Assembly (NCBI GenBank): GCA_004794655.1
Contig: SMMW01000585.1
Location: 7,625,501-7,689,500, forward strand
DNA length: 64,000 nt
Direction: 5' to 3'
From: Marisa cornuarietis
Taxonomy: Eukaryota; Mollusca; Gastropoda; Architaenioglossa; Ampullariidae
Shown here one piece after another: positions 14,191 to 40,875 of this stretch. A program made the translations under genes and the position numbers. The notes beneath the pieces are model-generated. The model had not been told where the DNA came from and searched no databases. It worked only from the letters and a program-made list of their open reading frames with translations. The first letter of the stretch is position 1, and each line of letters starts with the position of its first letter.

Positions 14191-15365
14191 TTGTCTTCTG
14201 TGTTCATTTGCCGTTTTTCTAAAAAAGCTCCCAAAATAGCATACATGTATTATTTTGAGCATTTATTATTCAGTATAAGCACTATTACAATTTAATGTAT
14301 GCATTTAAGAAACTACATATGTTGGGAACAATAACAAAGTGGTTTTATTTTAGTTGGAACAAAATTCTCACCCATCATTTTGCACTTTTTCTGTTAGATT
14401 ACTAATACTTTATATACATGGAGCAGTGAGTTTGAAAATAACTTTGTTACTGGCACTGCTTTTTACCTGAATTTTTCTCATTACTGCAGAATCCTTCCTT
14501 ATCGATGTGTCGATTTGAGAACCTTTTTTTGGAAATAAACTCGCTCACCTTTTGCACAATCTCCAAGTAATGCCAGAAAGCAGGAAGTAGCCCTGCAATA
14601 GATACCAGCCCACTGGGAGATCAACTTGCCAAGCTTGGGTCAAGAGACCAACAACCAGACATCAGTATCAGCTTCCATGAGGAAGAGACCCTTGTGAAAA
14701 CTGCAATGCAACCCACTCCCTCTAGTGACCCATACCATGTTCTTTAATGAAGCCAAAGGGTAGGATGTTATGACTACAAATCAGTCAAGCTGACAGCTCA
14801 CGTTTAAGACGAATCCTTTCAAAGATGTTTTAATTGGGAAACGAGAAATCATGTGGAGGCGAGCTGGAGCTAGAGGGTGGATGTGGAAAGACTGGAATGT
14901 TTTCAGCCAAAAATTTGTTCTCAGTGAATGCGACTTGGTGCATTGTCGTGAATATTGCTCTAAACTCGCTTGCATTGTTCCTGGGACAAGGTAAAAAGAA
15001 AAAACATCTGGGTAAAAATGAACCTGAAGGCTAGACTATAACTGAAACAGGTTCTACTGCTTATCTTAGATTTCTCTCTGGTCTTGTACCACCATCCCTA
15101 TGAGTAAAGCAGAGCACAGGAATTTCATGCTCATTAATTTTTCCAGACAGATCTCATATTTATATCGGTTTTTTTTTTGTATCTAAAAATGCCCAAACAT
15201 AATAAAATTACATGTGGTGGTACGAAAATCTTTGAAGCATACATGTTGCAAGTTCCAATACGGTCACATAGCTATTGGTGACAGTTAACTCATGGACCCG
15301 ATTTGCCACGACCTATTGAATGTTGAGTTAAAGAGAACAACAAATCACAGTTTCTCTGAAGTCAA
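14191..15365. other. Space between convergent ILRUN and TYMS, no gene recognised
   Basis: Unique-looking AT-rich DNA between the likely 3' ends of two convergent genes. Overlapping short frames near 14781-15034 on both strands show no known domain. Confidence 0.5.
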
Positions 15366-15371
15366 TTTATT
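15366..15371 (-). terminator. Candidate TYMS poly(A) signal
   Basis: TTTATT on the plus strand reads AATAAA on the minus strand. It is followed on that strand by GTGATTTGTTGTTCTC, a plausible GT-rich downstream element. It would give TYMS a 3' UTR of about 1.3 kb. A closer AATAAA lies only about 30 nt beyond the stop and is less likely. Confidence 0.4.
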
Positions 15372-15635
15372 GGTTACTGAAACATTTGTACATGGTGGCA
15401 GTGGTTTGCTGGGAAAAAGTTGATGTGCTTAAAGTACAGGACCTGCACACTAACTTCTGTACAAATATTTATAAGTGGGAAAAAAGGATTCTTTATTATG
15501 ATAAAAAACTGAATTCTATGCAATGAAAATATAATTAAATAAAGATATAACAATATGCATTGAACATATTTACAAAGAGATAAACCTTGTCTCCAGCTTC
15601 TGCATAATGAGGAAAGGAAAACAAATACAAAGCAG

Positions 15636-15830
15636 GTGGAGGGGGTGAAAATTTGTGTTTTATGCTGAGCCACCAACTAAGGCTATATCACAGCCAGGCA
15701 GCCAGCCCTCTAAGCAGATGTCACATGCAGAGAACAGCATGCTCGAGACAAGATTTGAACCCTTGACGGCCGACCTTAGCTGTATAGTATTGGCGACAGG
15801 CGCTAACCATTGTGCCACAGGACCGCCATG
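15636..15830 (-). mobile_element. tRNA-derived SINE, family A, with 13-bp target duplication
   Basis: Read on the minus strand, the element opens with a tRNA-like head: TGGCACAATGGTTAGCGCC (A-box type) and GGGTTCAAATC (B box), followed by a body ending in a C-rich segment. It is flanked by perfect 13-bp direct repeats AAATACAAAGCAG at 15623-15635 and 15831-15843, which fix both ends. Related copies are at 56026-56215 and 63297-63447. It lies within the probable TYMS 3' UTR. Confidence 0.85.
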
Positions 15831-15834
15831 AAAT

Positions 15835-16325
15835 ACAAAGCAGAATTATGTACAAATGAACACTTTTGGTGGTTTACTGCATAATGTGAGATCATAAACT
15901 CACACTGAGGCATAAGATATATAAAAGTTAACATTCATATGGTTTGTTTACAACATAGCATGATCCCCTCATTGCTGCATTCAGCAAAAATTTTAAAAAA
16001 ATCACACACTTGCAACTAAAACAGTTGAGAAAAAAGAAAGTAATTAAGATTAACCATTTAAATCATCAATCAAATATGAACTGGCAAAAGGTAAGGCTGA
16101 CAACTTACATAAGGGCTAATAAGGTGCAGCACTATAAAGTTCATGCAGGAGACTTGAAAAACATATCTAAAATCAAATACTAAAATTCTGCAGTAAAAAT
16201 ACAAAGCAGATTTTTGTACAACTGAACACTTTAGGTGGTTTGTTGTGTAATGTGAGCCCATAAACTCACACTAAGGTAACAAATGTGATTCATAAAATTT
16301 GTTTATAGAAGAGCAACACCATGAA
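15835..16325 (-). repeat. Dispersed duplication within TYMS 3' region
   Basis: Segments 15835-15965 and 16200-16325 are similar over about 125 bp in the same orientation. Shared blocks include ACAAAGCAG, GGTGGTTT, TAATGTGAG and CATAAACTCACACT. About 235 bp of unrelated sequence separates them. Confidence 0.7.
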
Positions 16326-16690
16326 GATTAATCAAAATCCAAAATATCATGTACATGCAATGTTAAAAAAAGTATGTAGACATTAGAGACAAATTTTGTC
16401 AAATTAATAATCATCTGCCAACTGTAAGAAAAATGTTCCCTATAAAACAAAGCTGCACTAATAAAGTGCCTCCTGAACATCCATGCAAGGTCACTTAAAG
16501 GATTATTGCGATTTTTTTTTTCAGTTTCATGTTCTGTCACAGCATGTAATAGTAGTTAGCACTGGCAAGATTATGCTGCAAGACTGAAGAGAAAAGTATC
16601 TAAAACTAAAAATGTCAAGGTCTGCAAGTCTTTTTATGATAAGGCCCCAATTCACTATTTATTTGAGTCTTTATTATATTACTGAACGAC

Positions 16691-29033
<12,343 letters not shown>

Positions 29034-29041
29034 TTTGACAA

Positions 29042-29053
29042 GCCCGCCAAAAC
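29042..29053 (-). promoter_or_regulatory. E2F-type site upstream of TYMS start
   Basis: Minus strand reads GTTTTGGCGGGC, a near-perfect E2F consensus (TTTSGCGC / TTTGGCGGG class), 9-20 nt before the ATG. TYMS is a classic E2F S-phase target in animals, so conserved cell-cycle control is a reasonable inference. A CRE-like TGACGTC lies at 29076-29082. Confidence 0.65.
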
Positions 29054-29220
29054 GGAGTTATGCACTTAATCTGAGTGACGTCCCCGGACACTGTATCAAA
29101 CCCACAGACTTACTTAGAAGTTTGTGATCAAACCTCTTTTATGTAGACTTCAAATGATTCTCCCAGCATGAGCAGACTCTCGTAATCATACCGAAACACA
29201 GATAAATGTGTTGAAATGTT

Positions 29221-29225
29221 ATTGG
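29221..29225 (-). promoter_or_regulatory. CCAAT box upstream of TYMS
   Basis: ATTGG on plus is CCAAT on minus, about 190 nt upstream of the TYMS start, within the usual range for NF-Y sites. Confidence 0.35.
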
Positions 29226-29229
29226 TGAA

Positions 29230-30490
29230 AGTGAAAATTGAAGAAGAAATATTTAAAAAAATGCCTCACGAGTGAGGCGCTATTGTGACAAATATACACC
29301 ACCCGACCCCCACATAGGTGGACATGACGGGAATAATACGTACATTTAGCACGTCTAGCCAGATTCTTATGCAGTATCAATTGTCAACTTTAAAGCAGAA
29401 AATTAACATTAAAAACGAAAATTTAATGTAAGAATTTCGCTCAATAAGCCGTACGTAAAAGCAAGCTTTGGCAGATAAATATAAAGTGCGGACCATTCTC
29501 TTAGAGTGTGACTAAATTCAAATGTAACACGAGTTTATTCCAATCCTACATCAGGAACGCAATAAAATAATGATAAACTAATAACAAACTTATGGGGCAG
29601 CACAAGCTTGTATAGGTAACCAGGTTATACCGCGGTCTTGTATCGCGATACGCCCGTCGTTAACATAATTTGTATAAATATTTATTTCTAATTGCAGGTG
29701 CAGTTACTTCCGTTGGTCATTGACAATCTCCAGATTGAGTTTCAATCATGCACCTATGTATAAATACTTACCTAAAACATTTTAAAAAATTTATAAATAA
29801 AGCAGAGTTTGGCTTGCGTGCGTGCGTGCGTGCGTTTGTGTGGTGGGTGCTGGGAAACGGGAAATCATGATCGAGAAAGCGCATCGATCCTTTGTCCAAT
29901 CTTCATATGGCACTGGGTATATATTATATGTGTTGTAGAGTATGTTTAGGTACGATTCTGATCCAGAGCATAATTATTTTTCATGTTTTTATTTTCCGTT
30001 CTATATATATATATATATGACTGGCTGAAAATGAAAAAAAGACACAGGAAATATCGGCATATGTGTATAACAGCGAAATCTTTGAGGTCGTGTAATTTGT
30101 GATTGCATATCCTATGACAAAGCGAAGCATGTCGTGAGCGAGGGTGGTGGGAAAGATCGGGCGGTCGAACGATCGAGTCGCGTGAAAGGTTCACTTGAAA
30201 CGTGTCCCTGTTTCCAAACTTCAGTTGTCAAGTGAGGAAACTGTACGTATACTTGTGTTTCTGGTTGTACAAATTTCGCTACACTTAAGCCACTCATGAA
30301 TATAAGCTTGACGCAAATTAAGCGATAGATCGAAAGTTGAAAATGAAATCATATAGCTGGAAAAGTCAGTGGCAGAAATCAACCCATGCACCCATGCAAA
30401 ACAATTAAGGTTCTCCTGCTAGTTATATATATATATTTTTTTTTCAGTTGTACAGTTGTAAATCGGGACTCGACCACAATCCGAAGGCTG
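29230..30490. other. Intergenic DNA between divergent TYMS and RPS16
   Basis: AT-rich with no recognisable gene. Holds a (TGCG)n tract at 29816-29838, (TA)n near 30003-30018 and 30424-30436, and one copy of a dispersed repeat with GGCAGAAATCAACCC at 30331-30390. Confidence 0.5.
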
Positions 30491-30494
30491 GTCT

Positions 30495-31581
30495 AGGTAC
30501 ACTTTACTGATTTTTCTTCTGCTTTTAACACTGTGCAACCTCACTTGTTAGCGGAGACTATATAGTTTCAGACCTCCATCTCTCCCACCACCTCTGGATT
30601 CTGGACTTTTTAACAAACAGCTACATACAGCAGCAGAGAGTTTCTGTTAACGGTCTTCTCTCAGTCTCCATTACTGTTCATACTCGATCGAATTACGTAC
30701 ACTTAAATTCCTTGTCTTGAATGCCTCAAAGACTTAGGAAATGATCTTCGACTTTCGGGTGAACAAGCCTGAGACAGTCATCAGTACTATCCATGATAAT
30801 GCCACCGAGGTAGTCGACAAATATTTAGGTACCATCTTCGATAAGCTTAAATGGGACAGCAACACTGACATGAACCTCTGTAAGAGCCAACTCTGATCTA
30901 CGTCGATCTATACCTCCTACGAAACTCAAATCTTTCTCTGTCAGTTCTGTCATCTTCACTCGGTTCTATCTGTCCTTCATTGAAAGTCTCATCACTTTTT
31001 CTTTCATCTCTTGGTTCCATAACCTCTCCCAAGGGAACAGGAATATAGCTATAGTCTTGTCTCCCTTGCAAATATCTGTTCGAAGTTCACCTGAATCAGG
31101 CAGAGGGACTTGGCAGCTTTCTGTCATCAGCAAATCCTTAGGAAAACATCCCGTATCCTCTCTACTTAATTCTGATCATGCGTTGGCATGCGAGTTCTCA
31201 CTCTTGGGGTCTGGCTGTAGGTACGCGAGGCCTGTATGCAAAACCAATCGTCACCGCAATTCATTCATTCCACGTGCCATTTACCTGATCGATTCTACTG
31301 GCCGGAACTTGAACTAGCCTGAGGTGACCTAGGTCACCAACTATATCTACTGCTGCCAGGAATGTGTGTGTGTGTGTGTGTGTGCGAGAAAGAGAGACAA
31401 AAATTATTTCAACATATACATTATCTCCTTTTCTATTATTTATATATATATATATATTATCTCCTTTATATCATGTATATGTGTGCATTATCTCTTTATA
31501 TCATGTATGTATTAGTTCTAGTATGAGCATAGCACTATTTGGAATTGCCCTTGTGGATAAATAAAGTGGTATTGTATTGTA
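30495..31581 (+). pseudogene. LINE (CR1/jockey-like) RT remnant with 3' tail
   Basis: Fragments of RT on the plus strand in several frames: a TDFSSAFNT-type motif A near 30510-30545, then FNKQLHTAAESF, IFDFRVNKPETVIS, EVVDKYLGTIFDKLKWDSNTD, and the C-terminal KTNRHRNSFIPRAIYLIDST before TAG near 31315. The motif C region (YxDD) is deleted. The 3' end finishes with TTGTGGATAAATAAAGT and a short ATTGT tandem tail, as in elements with microsatellite-like 3' ends. 5'-truncated and dead. Confidence 0.8.
31364..31384. repeat. (TG)n microsatellite
   Basis: Pure TG repeat in the 3' untranslated part of the LINE remnant. Confidence 0.9.
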
Positions 31582-32239
31582 TCTGTTGCCTTCATAGAAA
31601 GTTTCTTGAGTGCCATGATGATCGTAGGATTTAATTACATATTTCTAGATATGTCAAAAAGAGAGAGATCGTGAACACAGCAGCATAGCATATCTTTATT
31701 GCCTAAAAGTGACGCTTTCCCCTTTTTTCACCTCAAAACAGGACTGGTAAGTGTGGCGTCTCATATAAGTTTTAGCGCGTTCGTCGAGTGCCAAAATGGA
31801 AAACTGAGTTATTCGATCGCGGAGAAAACAGTCCGAGTGCCGGCGTACTACTGTACTCTGAAGTAATTTTGCTTGTATCATAAAGTTACTTTTCTTTACT
31901 GCAATTCCCAAGGTAACGAAAATTTTTTGAAAGTATTGACAACAATTTCACTTAGAATTTATAACTCACTACTATAAAAAAAAAACAAAAAAACAGTAAC
32001 GCTCCGCATTCAACCCATTCGATCGCCCTCCCATTCTCAACGACCAGTCAAGGGACTGAACTGAGACACTAAGTAAATCACATTAGCGAAAGGCAAGACT
32101 AAATCATAAATAACTTAAATAAAATAATACTTAGTAAAAGGTTTCTGAACATGAGTTTGTCAAAGACGCTAGAACTAATTTTTGTTGGGAAGTTTATTAC
32201 TATTGTATTTAGGTAGAGGCTAAGATCCCCCTGGTCAAG

Positions 32240-32297
32240 CGGAAGTAGAACCCCAAGTGACTTCCTTTGCAATAGGGTTGCTGTCCTAGAAAGCAAC
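32240..32297 (+). promoter_or_regulatory. RPS16 promoter and 5'TOP leader exon
   Basis: A GCGGAAGTAG ETS-type site (32240-32249) precedes a pyrimidine-rich CTTCCTTTGC (32261-32270), the 5'TOP motif that starts most animal ribosomal-protein mRNAs and confers mTOR-dependent translation. The leader exon appears to be about 32261-32297, ending AGCAAC|GTGAGT. Its intron closes at TTTTTCTAG (32400), so the start codon lies in exon 2. Confidence 0.6.
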
Positions 32298-32403
32298 GTG
32301 AGTGGGAGACTGTTTTGAAATTTGCTAGTACTGTGCCTATTTTCTGCTCTTAGATAAATCTATTTCATTTAAAACAAATTTTTTTCATTTATTTTTCTAG
32401 AAA

Positions 32404-35365
<2,962 letters not shown>

Positions 35366-35393
35366 GCAGCTTTTGAACCTGTTTCAAATGTGT

Positions 35394-35399
35394 AATAAA
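35394..35399 (+). terminator. RPS16 poly(A) signal
   Basis: AATAAA 29 nt after the stop codon, giving the very short 3' UTR typical of ribosomal-protein genes; TG-rich sequence (AAAATGTGGACATG) follows. Confidence 0.8.
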
Positions 35400-37386
35400 A
35401 TATGGACAAAATGTGGACATGTAAGGTACTAATTCTTACATTTTTGAATGCTGGATGATTATAAACCAAGTGGCACAGTTCTGGAAACTAGTACCTTAAT
35501 TTCATATAAATAATGACAAAAAATAGAAATAAACTTTGTTTTCCATATAACACCATATTTCAACAGCTTGCTAAATTGCATAACATTTATAAAGTAAATC
35601 ATTAATACAAAAGTTAAAAAATCGGCATAACCTTGATGCTCTACAGCAGATAGTGGAAAGGATAGGACTAAAGAGCTAAAGTTCTCTGTTAACTGAACCA
35701 TAAACAGAAGAGGTGTTGTGCAGTACTATAAAGTCAACTTACAGATAGAAGAGCAGTCAAGAACTGCACCAGTTCAGTGATTTATGCATACAAATATTGG
35801 CAACAAATATTTTTTGGAATATTAGGCTCAAAAGGAAGCGGGTGTCTGTTGAAAATTGTTTAGTTTTCTTTGAGAACCAAAAATCAGATCAGGAATTATT
35901 TCACGCTATTCACTTAAAAGCTGACCAAGGAAGAGAAACTCGGCTGGGTGTGTTTTATAAAAAAAAATCTTTAGATTTACAAGTATATACACAATGAAGT
36001 GATGAGCATACAGCTAAAAGAGAAAGACTGCAACACATTTACTCATAAAATGCTAATGTCAAGAACACTTGGAGTCGAGACCTTTATTTTGTCTTTATAA
36101 CATTCTTGTTTTCCCTTCTAAGACAAAAGCTGTAGATGCAAAATTTCCTTAAGTACAGTCATTCCATTCATAGAACTGATGCAATTAAGAAATGTTCATC
36201 ACATTGGTGTGTTCAATGGCAACTTAACATTTTAGCTTGAGCTCAGTGCACATCATTTTTCCATTTAAAATCGAGATACTACTGATAATTCTTAGTAACT
36301 CAGAAATCGCATGCATCATTGAGCTACTGTTTTGGGCCTCCTGTTATTTTAGTACTAGAAATCACAAGTGCAGAAAAGTATGTTGAGTGTTAATAATTTA
36401 CTCATGACATTTCAAAGGGACTGATCGCTAAATATGTACAGTTTGCTCTAGTTAAAGGATGTTAGTATTTTTTCTCAAGAATGTTAGGGATTCCGTTTTG
36501 TTGGAAGTCATTTCAACAGCTATCTTTACAAAACACCAAAACTGTAGACATTCTTTGGTCCCATTTGTGCATCAATTAACCTAAAGGGCTTTGCCTAGAA
36601 GCAGCACTGATATGGGCACCTTTAAAGGAGCAAATGAACTGTAGAAGTGGCAGGCATTAAACTGCTGAAGGTATGGTTCATATGTGCTTCTAAATGTGCA
36701 GTCCAGTTTCTATTCAGCAGTCCTTCGGTATGGTCTGGTCAGAGTAGTAGAGCTTCATGATTGGTCCAGAAGATGTGGGTATTAAGCAGCATGCACTGTT
36801 CATCAAGAAGAATGGTCACACTATTGAAAGCTAATGCAACTGCTGCTGAGTTTTAGCAAGGAAACCAGTTGCAAGTGACTGAATTATGATGGTTGATCCC
36901 AACAGCTTCCTGTACCAGTCTTCTGAACACGCATAACAATACTGCAAATCATTCAACACCTGTTATGGTAGTGTAGAGAAAAGCTCAAAATATTAACAGC
37001 TGGTGCTAGATGGTCATGTCCATCCATCGTTATAAAACTGCTGGATACAAAATGACTGGTTCAAGTGAACCCAAGCTCAGCATATGAAATGGGGGAAAAG
37101 TTGAGAAAAAATTGAACAAAACTGTTAAGTCCATGGGTTTTATTTTCCACATCTGCTGTAAAAGCCCATGACATCCACCACCCTTCCCTAGCACTCATAT
37201 TTTGGTCCAGCTAACTAGCACAAATGGATATTAAAGTTTTAATCATCTTCATAGCAGTTAATAAGCATTTGCACTGTGTTCAGTTTCCTGGCATCTGATA
37301 GAGCTGATCCAATGATTAAAATGTCTTCACAATCATAGGCAGTTCTTTCGATGGTCGTGGATCATTTGGTCAAAGATGAAGCAAGT
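35400..37386 (-). other. Gap between RPS16 and MTPN, likely MTPN 3' UTR
   Basis: No recognisable coding sequence. On the minus strand AATAAA candidates occur at 37143-37138 and 36088-36083. Myotrophin mRNAs in other animals often have long 3' UTRs, so much of this may be transcribed; not provable here. Confidence 0.4.
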
Positions 37387-40300
37387 TCATTTTAAGAGAT
37401 CTTTAATCTCTTGTTTTTCTGCACAGTCTGCGTAAGAAGCGCCATCAGGACCCTTGCCATTCTTGTCAGCTCCCTAAAATAAGGTTTGAAAAAAGGCAAA
37501 GAAATTACATTAATGATAATGGTATTAGTCTACAAAGATGGAAATAAACAGTAGTGTTAGTTTTACATGTGAGTGATTGTGTATGATTCAACAAAGAAGT
37601 TGACACAAGAGCCAGCTGCACAAATGTGACGACCATAACCCGAAAAAAGGTGAGATGGCAAGGGCATGTGTGCAGAATGAAGCCAGAGGCACCATCCAAA
37701 ATAGCCCTTCACTGGACAGCTGATGGCAATAGGAATCATGGTAGGCTAAAAGAAACGTGGTGAAGATCAGCAGGGAGAGAACCAATGATCAGATATCAAT
37801 CTGAAACAGCATAAATCTTGCTGCTGCTGACATGAAAATCAAACTCTAGTGAATGCCTTATGTACCACCTAGGCATGAAGAAGGATTAAGGCAGCATTTC
37901 TCAACCTTTTACTTGTGACGCCCCCCAGACGAAAAAAGGAACGCCCGCGTGCCCCCTTAGCCAACTAGGAGAGCGTTTTGAGTCGATCTTCATGTTGCAG
38001 ACGCTTCTCGCGAAAACGGTATAAACTATAAAAGGTCCTACTTGGAAGGTGAAAAGACGTCTCCTAATTTATGAGTTTAATTTTGTAAGGATTTGTAATA
38101 ATGTCGTTTTCACTTGATCAATACACAAAATGGATCTATAAATACAATGCAAATACAACAGATTTTTTTTGTCCCTTGACAAACGTTTCCTTAGTTGACC
38201 GCGAAGCCGCGTTGAGGAAATCGACCCCAATACAACAATGGAAGAACAAAGTTCGTATCTGCAAAAAGTAAAATTACCAATGAAATATTACGAAAGAAAA
38301 GTGCGCTGCCAATAAATATTATTTTAGTAATTTTATTGGACACTCGCCTTGATTAATGAGAAGGTTGAGCCTGCTTGGTGTTGCACAGAGAAGCAAACCT
38401 GGGGGTGCGATGTTTGTACTGTGGCCGTTCTTTACCATCAACAACAATGTTGGTAAAGTCGAATTTCAAGTATTCATTGTCATACTTTCTTACTTTCGTA
38501 GCAGGCCTTCCTGGTTTTTCATCGGCTCCAGCACCCAAAACTTGCACATTACACGTTTCTTCCCTTTTTCTTTTTAAAAAACCACGGCAATCAGTTCCTT
38601 TTCGAATCACAAATTTATCTGTGGCTATCTTCACCAGAACAAACACGTGTACTTCACCTCCGAATTTGGGTTTAAAACCGCTGTCTTCACGGAAGCCAGC
38701 AAGTAAATTAGTAAAGGTAAAAAGGAAAGGGGAGTGTAAAGAACCAAGGTTGGGGGCTGTTGCGCAACTGATAACTTAGTAACGTCTCCGCGATATGGAC
38801 CTCCTCTCGCCACACGCAAATTCGGAAAGTGGTCAACTTTTCATACTCAGAGACCCGAGTTACCTCTTCCTGCATGTGGGGTGTCCCTGGCCACCCTTTG
38901 ATATTTGACCGAGTCAGGGAAGCTGACACTTACTAAAATCTTCGACACAGCCGTCCTGTTGAGGTTGGCTTGCCACGTGTCACTGGTCAAGAGTTAAGGC
39001 CACCCGCCTTGACCATCCTTTCAGGCCATTAACAGGAGCGGTGGTAACTTGACCAGCGGACTGTTGGTGGTCCAACACAAACTTAACTAAAGGTACAAAA
39101 TACGTTTTCTACAGGGAGCCAGGTGAATGAGTCATCGAAGGCAGCGTTTCTCAACCTTTTACTTGTGACGCTCCCCACCCCATGACAAAAATAGGTACGT
39201 CCGCTCGCCCCCTTTAGCAAGCTATTTTCACTAATACCGATATGGGACGTGAGAAACTTAAAAATGACAGCCTTCGCGCCCCCTTTGGTTGCGTGCCCCA
39301 CAGGTTGAGAACCACGGAATTAAGGGTTGTGTATGATAATAAAAGAAATTATATAATGTTTTACATGTCACCAAGTGCAATACAATGATAAGGAAACGGG
39401 AAAAATTAAATGACTAGTATGACAAAAGAATGCCACATAAATATGAAAATGATTATTAGTGTAATTCTATTTTAAAATTTGCAACTGTGCTAATTGATAT
39501 TAGCCTCATATTTATGGGGCTGTTTTTCATCACTTTTGGCCACTATTACCTTGAGTAGTAGTATCTTCACACATTCAGTGTGTCCTTCAAATATGGCTGA
39601 TAACAGAGGTGTGATGCCAAACTTATCTTTTACCTGGCAATAAAAAAAAACTTAATAAAAGACTACATCAACAAACACACATAAGAGTATAATGCTCAAG
39701 TATTAGCATCATCACACATTTAGTGTGTCCTTCAAATATGGCTGATAAAAGAGGTGTTTTACCTGGCAATAAACAACAAAGAATACATAACAAATACACA
39801 TCAGAGTATAATGCACTTCAAAAAAGCCATCCACCAAGGCCCAACTCAAGCTATAAATACAACTTTGTTACTATCACAATAAAAAGAATGGCTAAGAAAC
39901 AATTATCTTTTAAAATAATGGGCAGAACTTTGATATAGACCAACTCTCTACATCTTAGGCCGGTCTATTTTGTCAGAGGTTTGGGGTTAGGGGTAGTGAT
40001 AGGGTTTATTAGTTTATTAGGTATATTTGGGCAATTGAGTGGACCGAGCAGATGACATGCCGCGCGTTACTCTATATCAAAGCTGTGCTAAATAATGATT
40101 TATGTTACTGATATAAATATAAGCAACTGAGTTTAAAAGGGCGGGTTATAAACAAGGCATGTTTGGATACCTACATTGACTTTTGCTCCTTTGGATATAA
40201 GATAATCCATCACCTCTCCTTGCCCATAGTCCGCTGCATAGTGCAATGGGCGGCGACTGTTGATTTCGCAATTCACATTTCCACCCTGCATGAAAAGGCG

Positions 40301-40801
40301 CACGCACACACACACATACACACAAAAATCACAGGCGTTTTATTCTCTCGTAACTGTATGACTCATTGTATGGAGTTCAGAAGTCACAAAAATCTTTAAT
40401 GGTGACTATGTGTACCGGCAACGATTATGGGGCAAGTCTAGAATTTTTTCCCACTGAAAATGCAGTTTCCATAACGGGTACAACGTTGTGCCATTATTAA
40501 CTGCAAAGGAATAATGCATAAACGTATTAATGATTCCGTTTAATGCTTCTACGAGACTATCAAACGGCTCTAATATAAAGTTTAGAACGATGCTGGACCA
40601 CTGCAACATCTAAAAATAAGTTACTGCGCTCCAAGGTTCTGTGTCAGAGTCAAGAATCCAATCGAATGAATCATTGACGGAAAATTTACACTGCATTTCG
40701 ACGGAAAGAAATGTCATAGTTACCTTCTCTACAAATTCTTTTACAGCTGCCAGTTCACCATTTTTAACACTCCAAACGAATTTGTCAGCGTCATCGCCCA
40801 T
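37387..40801 (-). CDS. MTPN: Myotrophin (V-1), ankyrin-repeat capping-protein regulator
   Basis: Four coding exons in transcript order: 40801-40724, 40285-40175, 39633-39550, 37473-37387 (360 nt, 119 aa; human 118). All junctions fall at phase 0. The sequence runs MGDDADKFVWSVKNGELAAV; ankyrin repeats with NSRRPLHYAADYGQGEVMDY and DKFGITPLLSAIFEGHTECV; and the final GADKNGKGPDGASYADC ending EIKDLLK. In vertebrates the protein binds CapZ and sequesters capping protein, favouring barbed-end actin growth; that role is inferred. For exon 2 the donor is AAT|GTAGGT, because the nearby G|GTATCC alternative would create a stop in exon 3. Intron 3 holds a hAT element and a decayed exon-3 copy; intron 2 holds a MITE. 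Confidence 0.96.
37892..39317 (-). mobile_element. Internally deleted hAT-type DNA transposon
   Basis: Left end CAGCATTTCTCAACC and right end GGTTGAGAACCACGG are imperfect inverted repeats of the hAT CAGxGTTTCTCAACC type. Flanks GATTAAGG (37884-37891) and AATTAAGG (39318-39325) match at 7 of 8, as an 8-bp target duplication. A further copy of the left terminus, CAGCGTTTCTCAACC, sits inside at 39142. About 1.4 kb, well short of an autonomous element; the coding remnant is listed separately. Confidence 0.75.
38353..38646 (-). pseudogene. hAT transposase remnant: BED-finger start joined to C-terminal tail
   Basis: 97 codons open. The middle (KVRKYDNEYLKFDFTNIVVD, GKERPQ) matches the start of the BED-type zinc finger in ZBED5-like hAT transposases. 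It then jumps directly to SLCNTKQAQPSH and stop, which resembles the extreme C-terminus of the same proteins. The DDE catalytic core and dimerisation region are missing, so an internal deletion fused the two ends in frame. The BED cysteines after RPQ are lost. Confidence 0.7.
39705..39813 (-). pseudogene. Decayed tandem copy of MTPN exon 3
   Basis: Duplicates 39560-39697 (exon 3 with its upstream intron flank). The acceptor and most of the exon are recognisable. A 16-nt deletion after the acceptor breaks the frame, and the donor GT is gone, so it cannot be spliced in as coding sequence. Confidence 0.85.
39921..40089. mobile_element. MITE family M, copy 3 (MTPN intron 2)
   Basis: 169 bp, GGCAGAACTTTGATATAG ... 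CTATATCAAAGCTGTGCT, flanked by a perfect 8-bp duplication AAATAATG at 39913-39920 and 40090-40097. This copy fixes the family ends. Confidence 0.92.
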
Positions 40802-40875
40802 GTTTCTCTATTAGGAGTAGTAGCTCCTTAGCTGAAGTAAAATTTTCCGAAGGCGGTGTCTACCGGAAGAAAGTA
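40802..40875 (-). promoter_or_regulatory. MTPN 5' leader with ETS-type site
   Basis: The plus strand has ACCGGAAG at 40862-40869 (CTTCCGGT on the gene strand), a strong ETS-family core about 65 nt upstream of the ATG. TATA is not seen. Confidence 0.35.

Noticed and set aside
15764..15830. tRNA-like sequence on the minus strand
   Set aside because: Same reason: head of SINE family A, with defined 13-bp target duplications.
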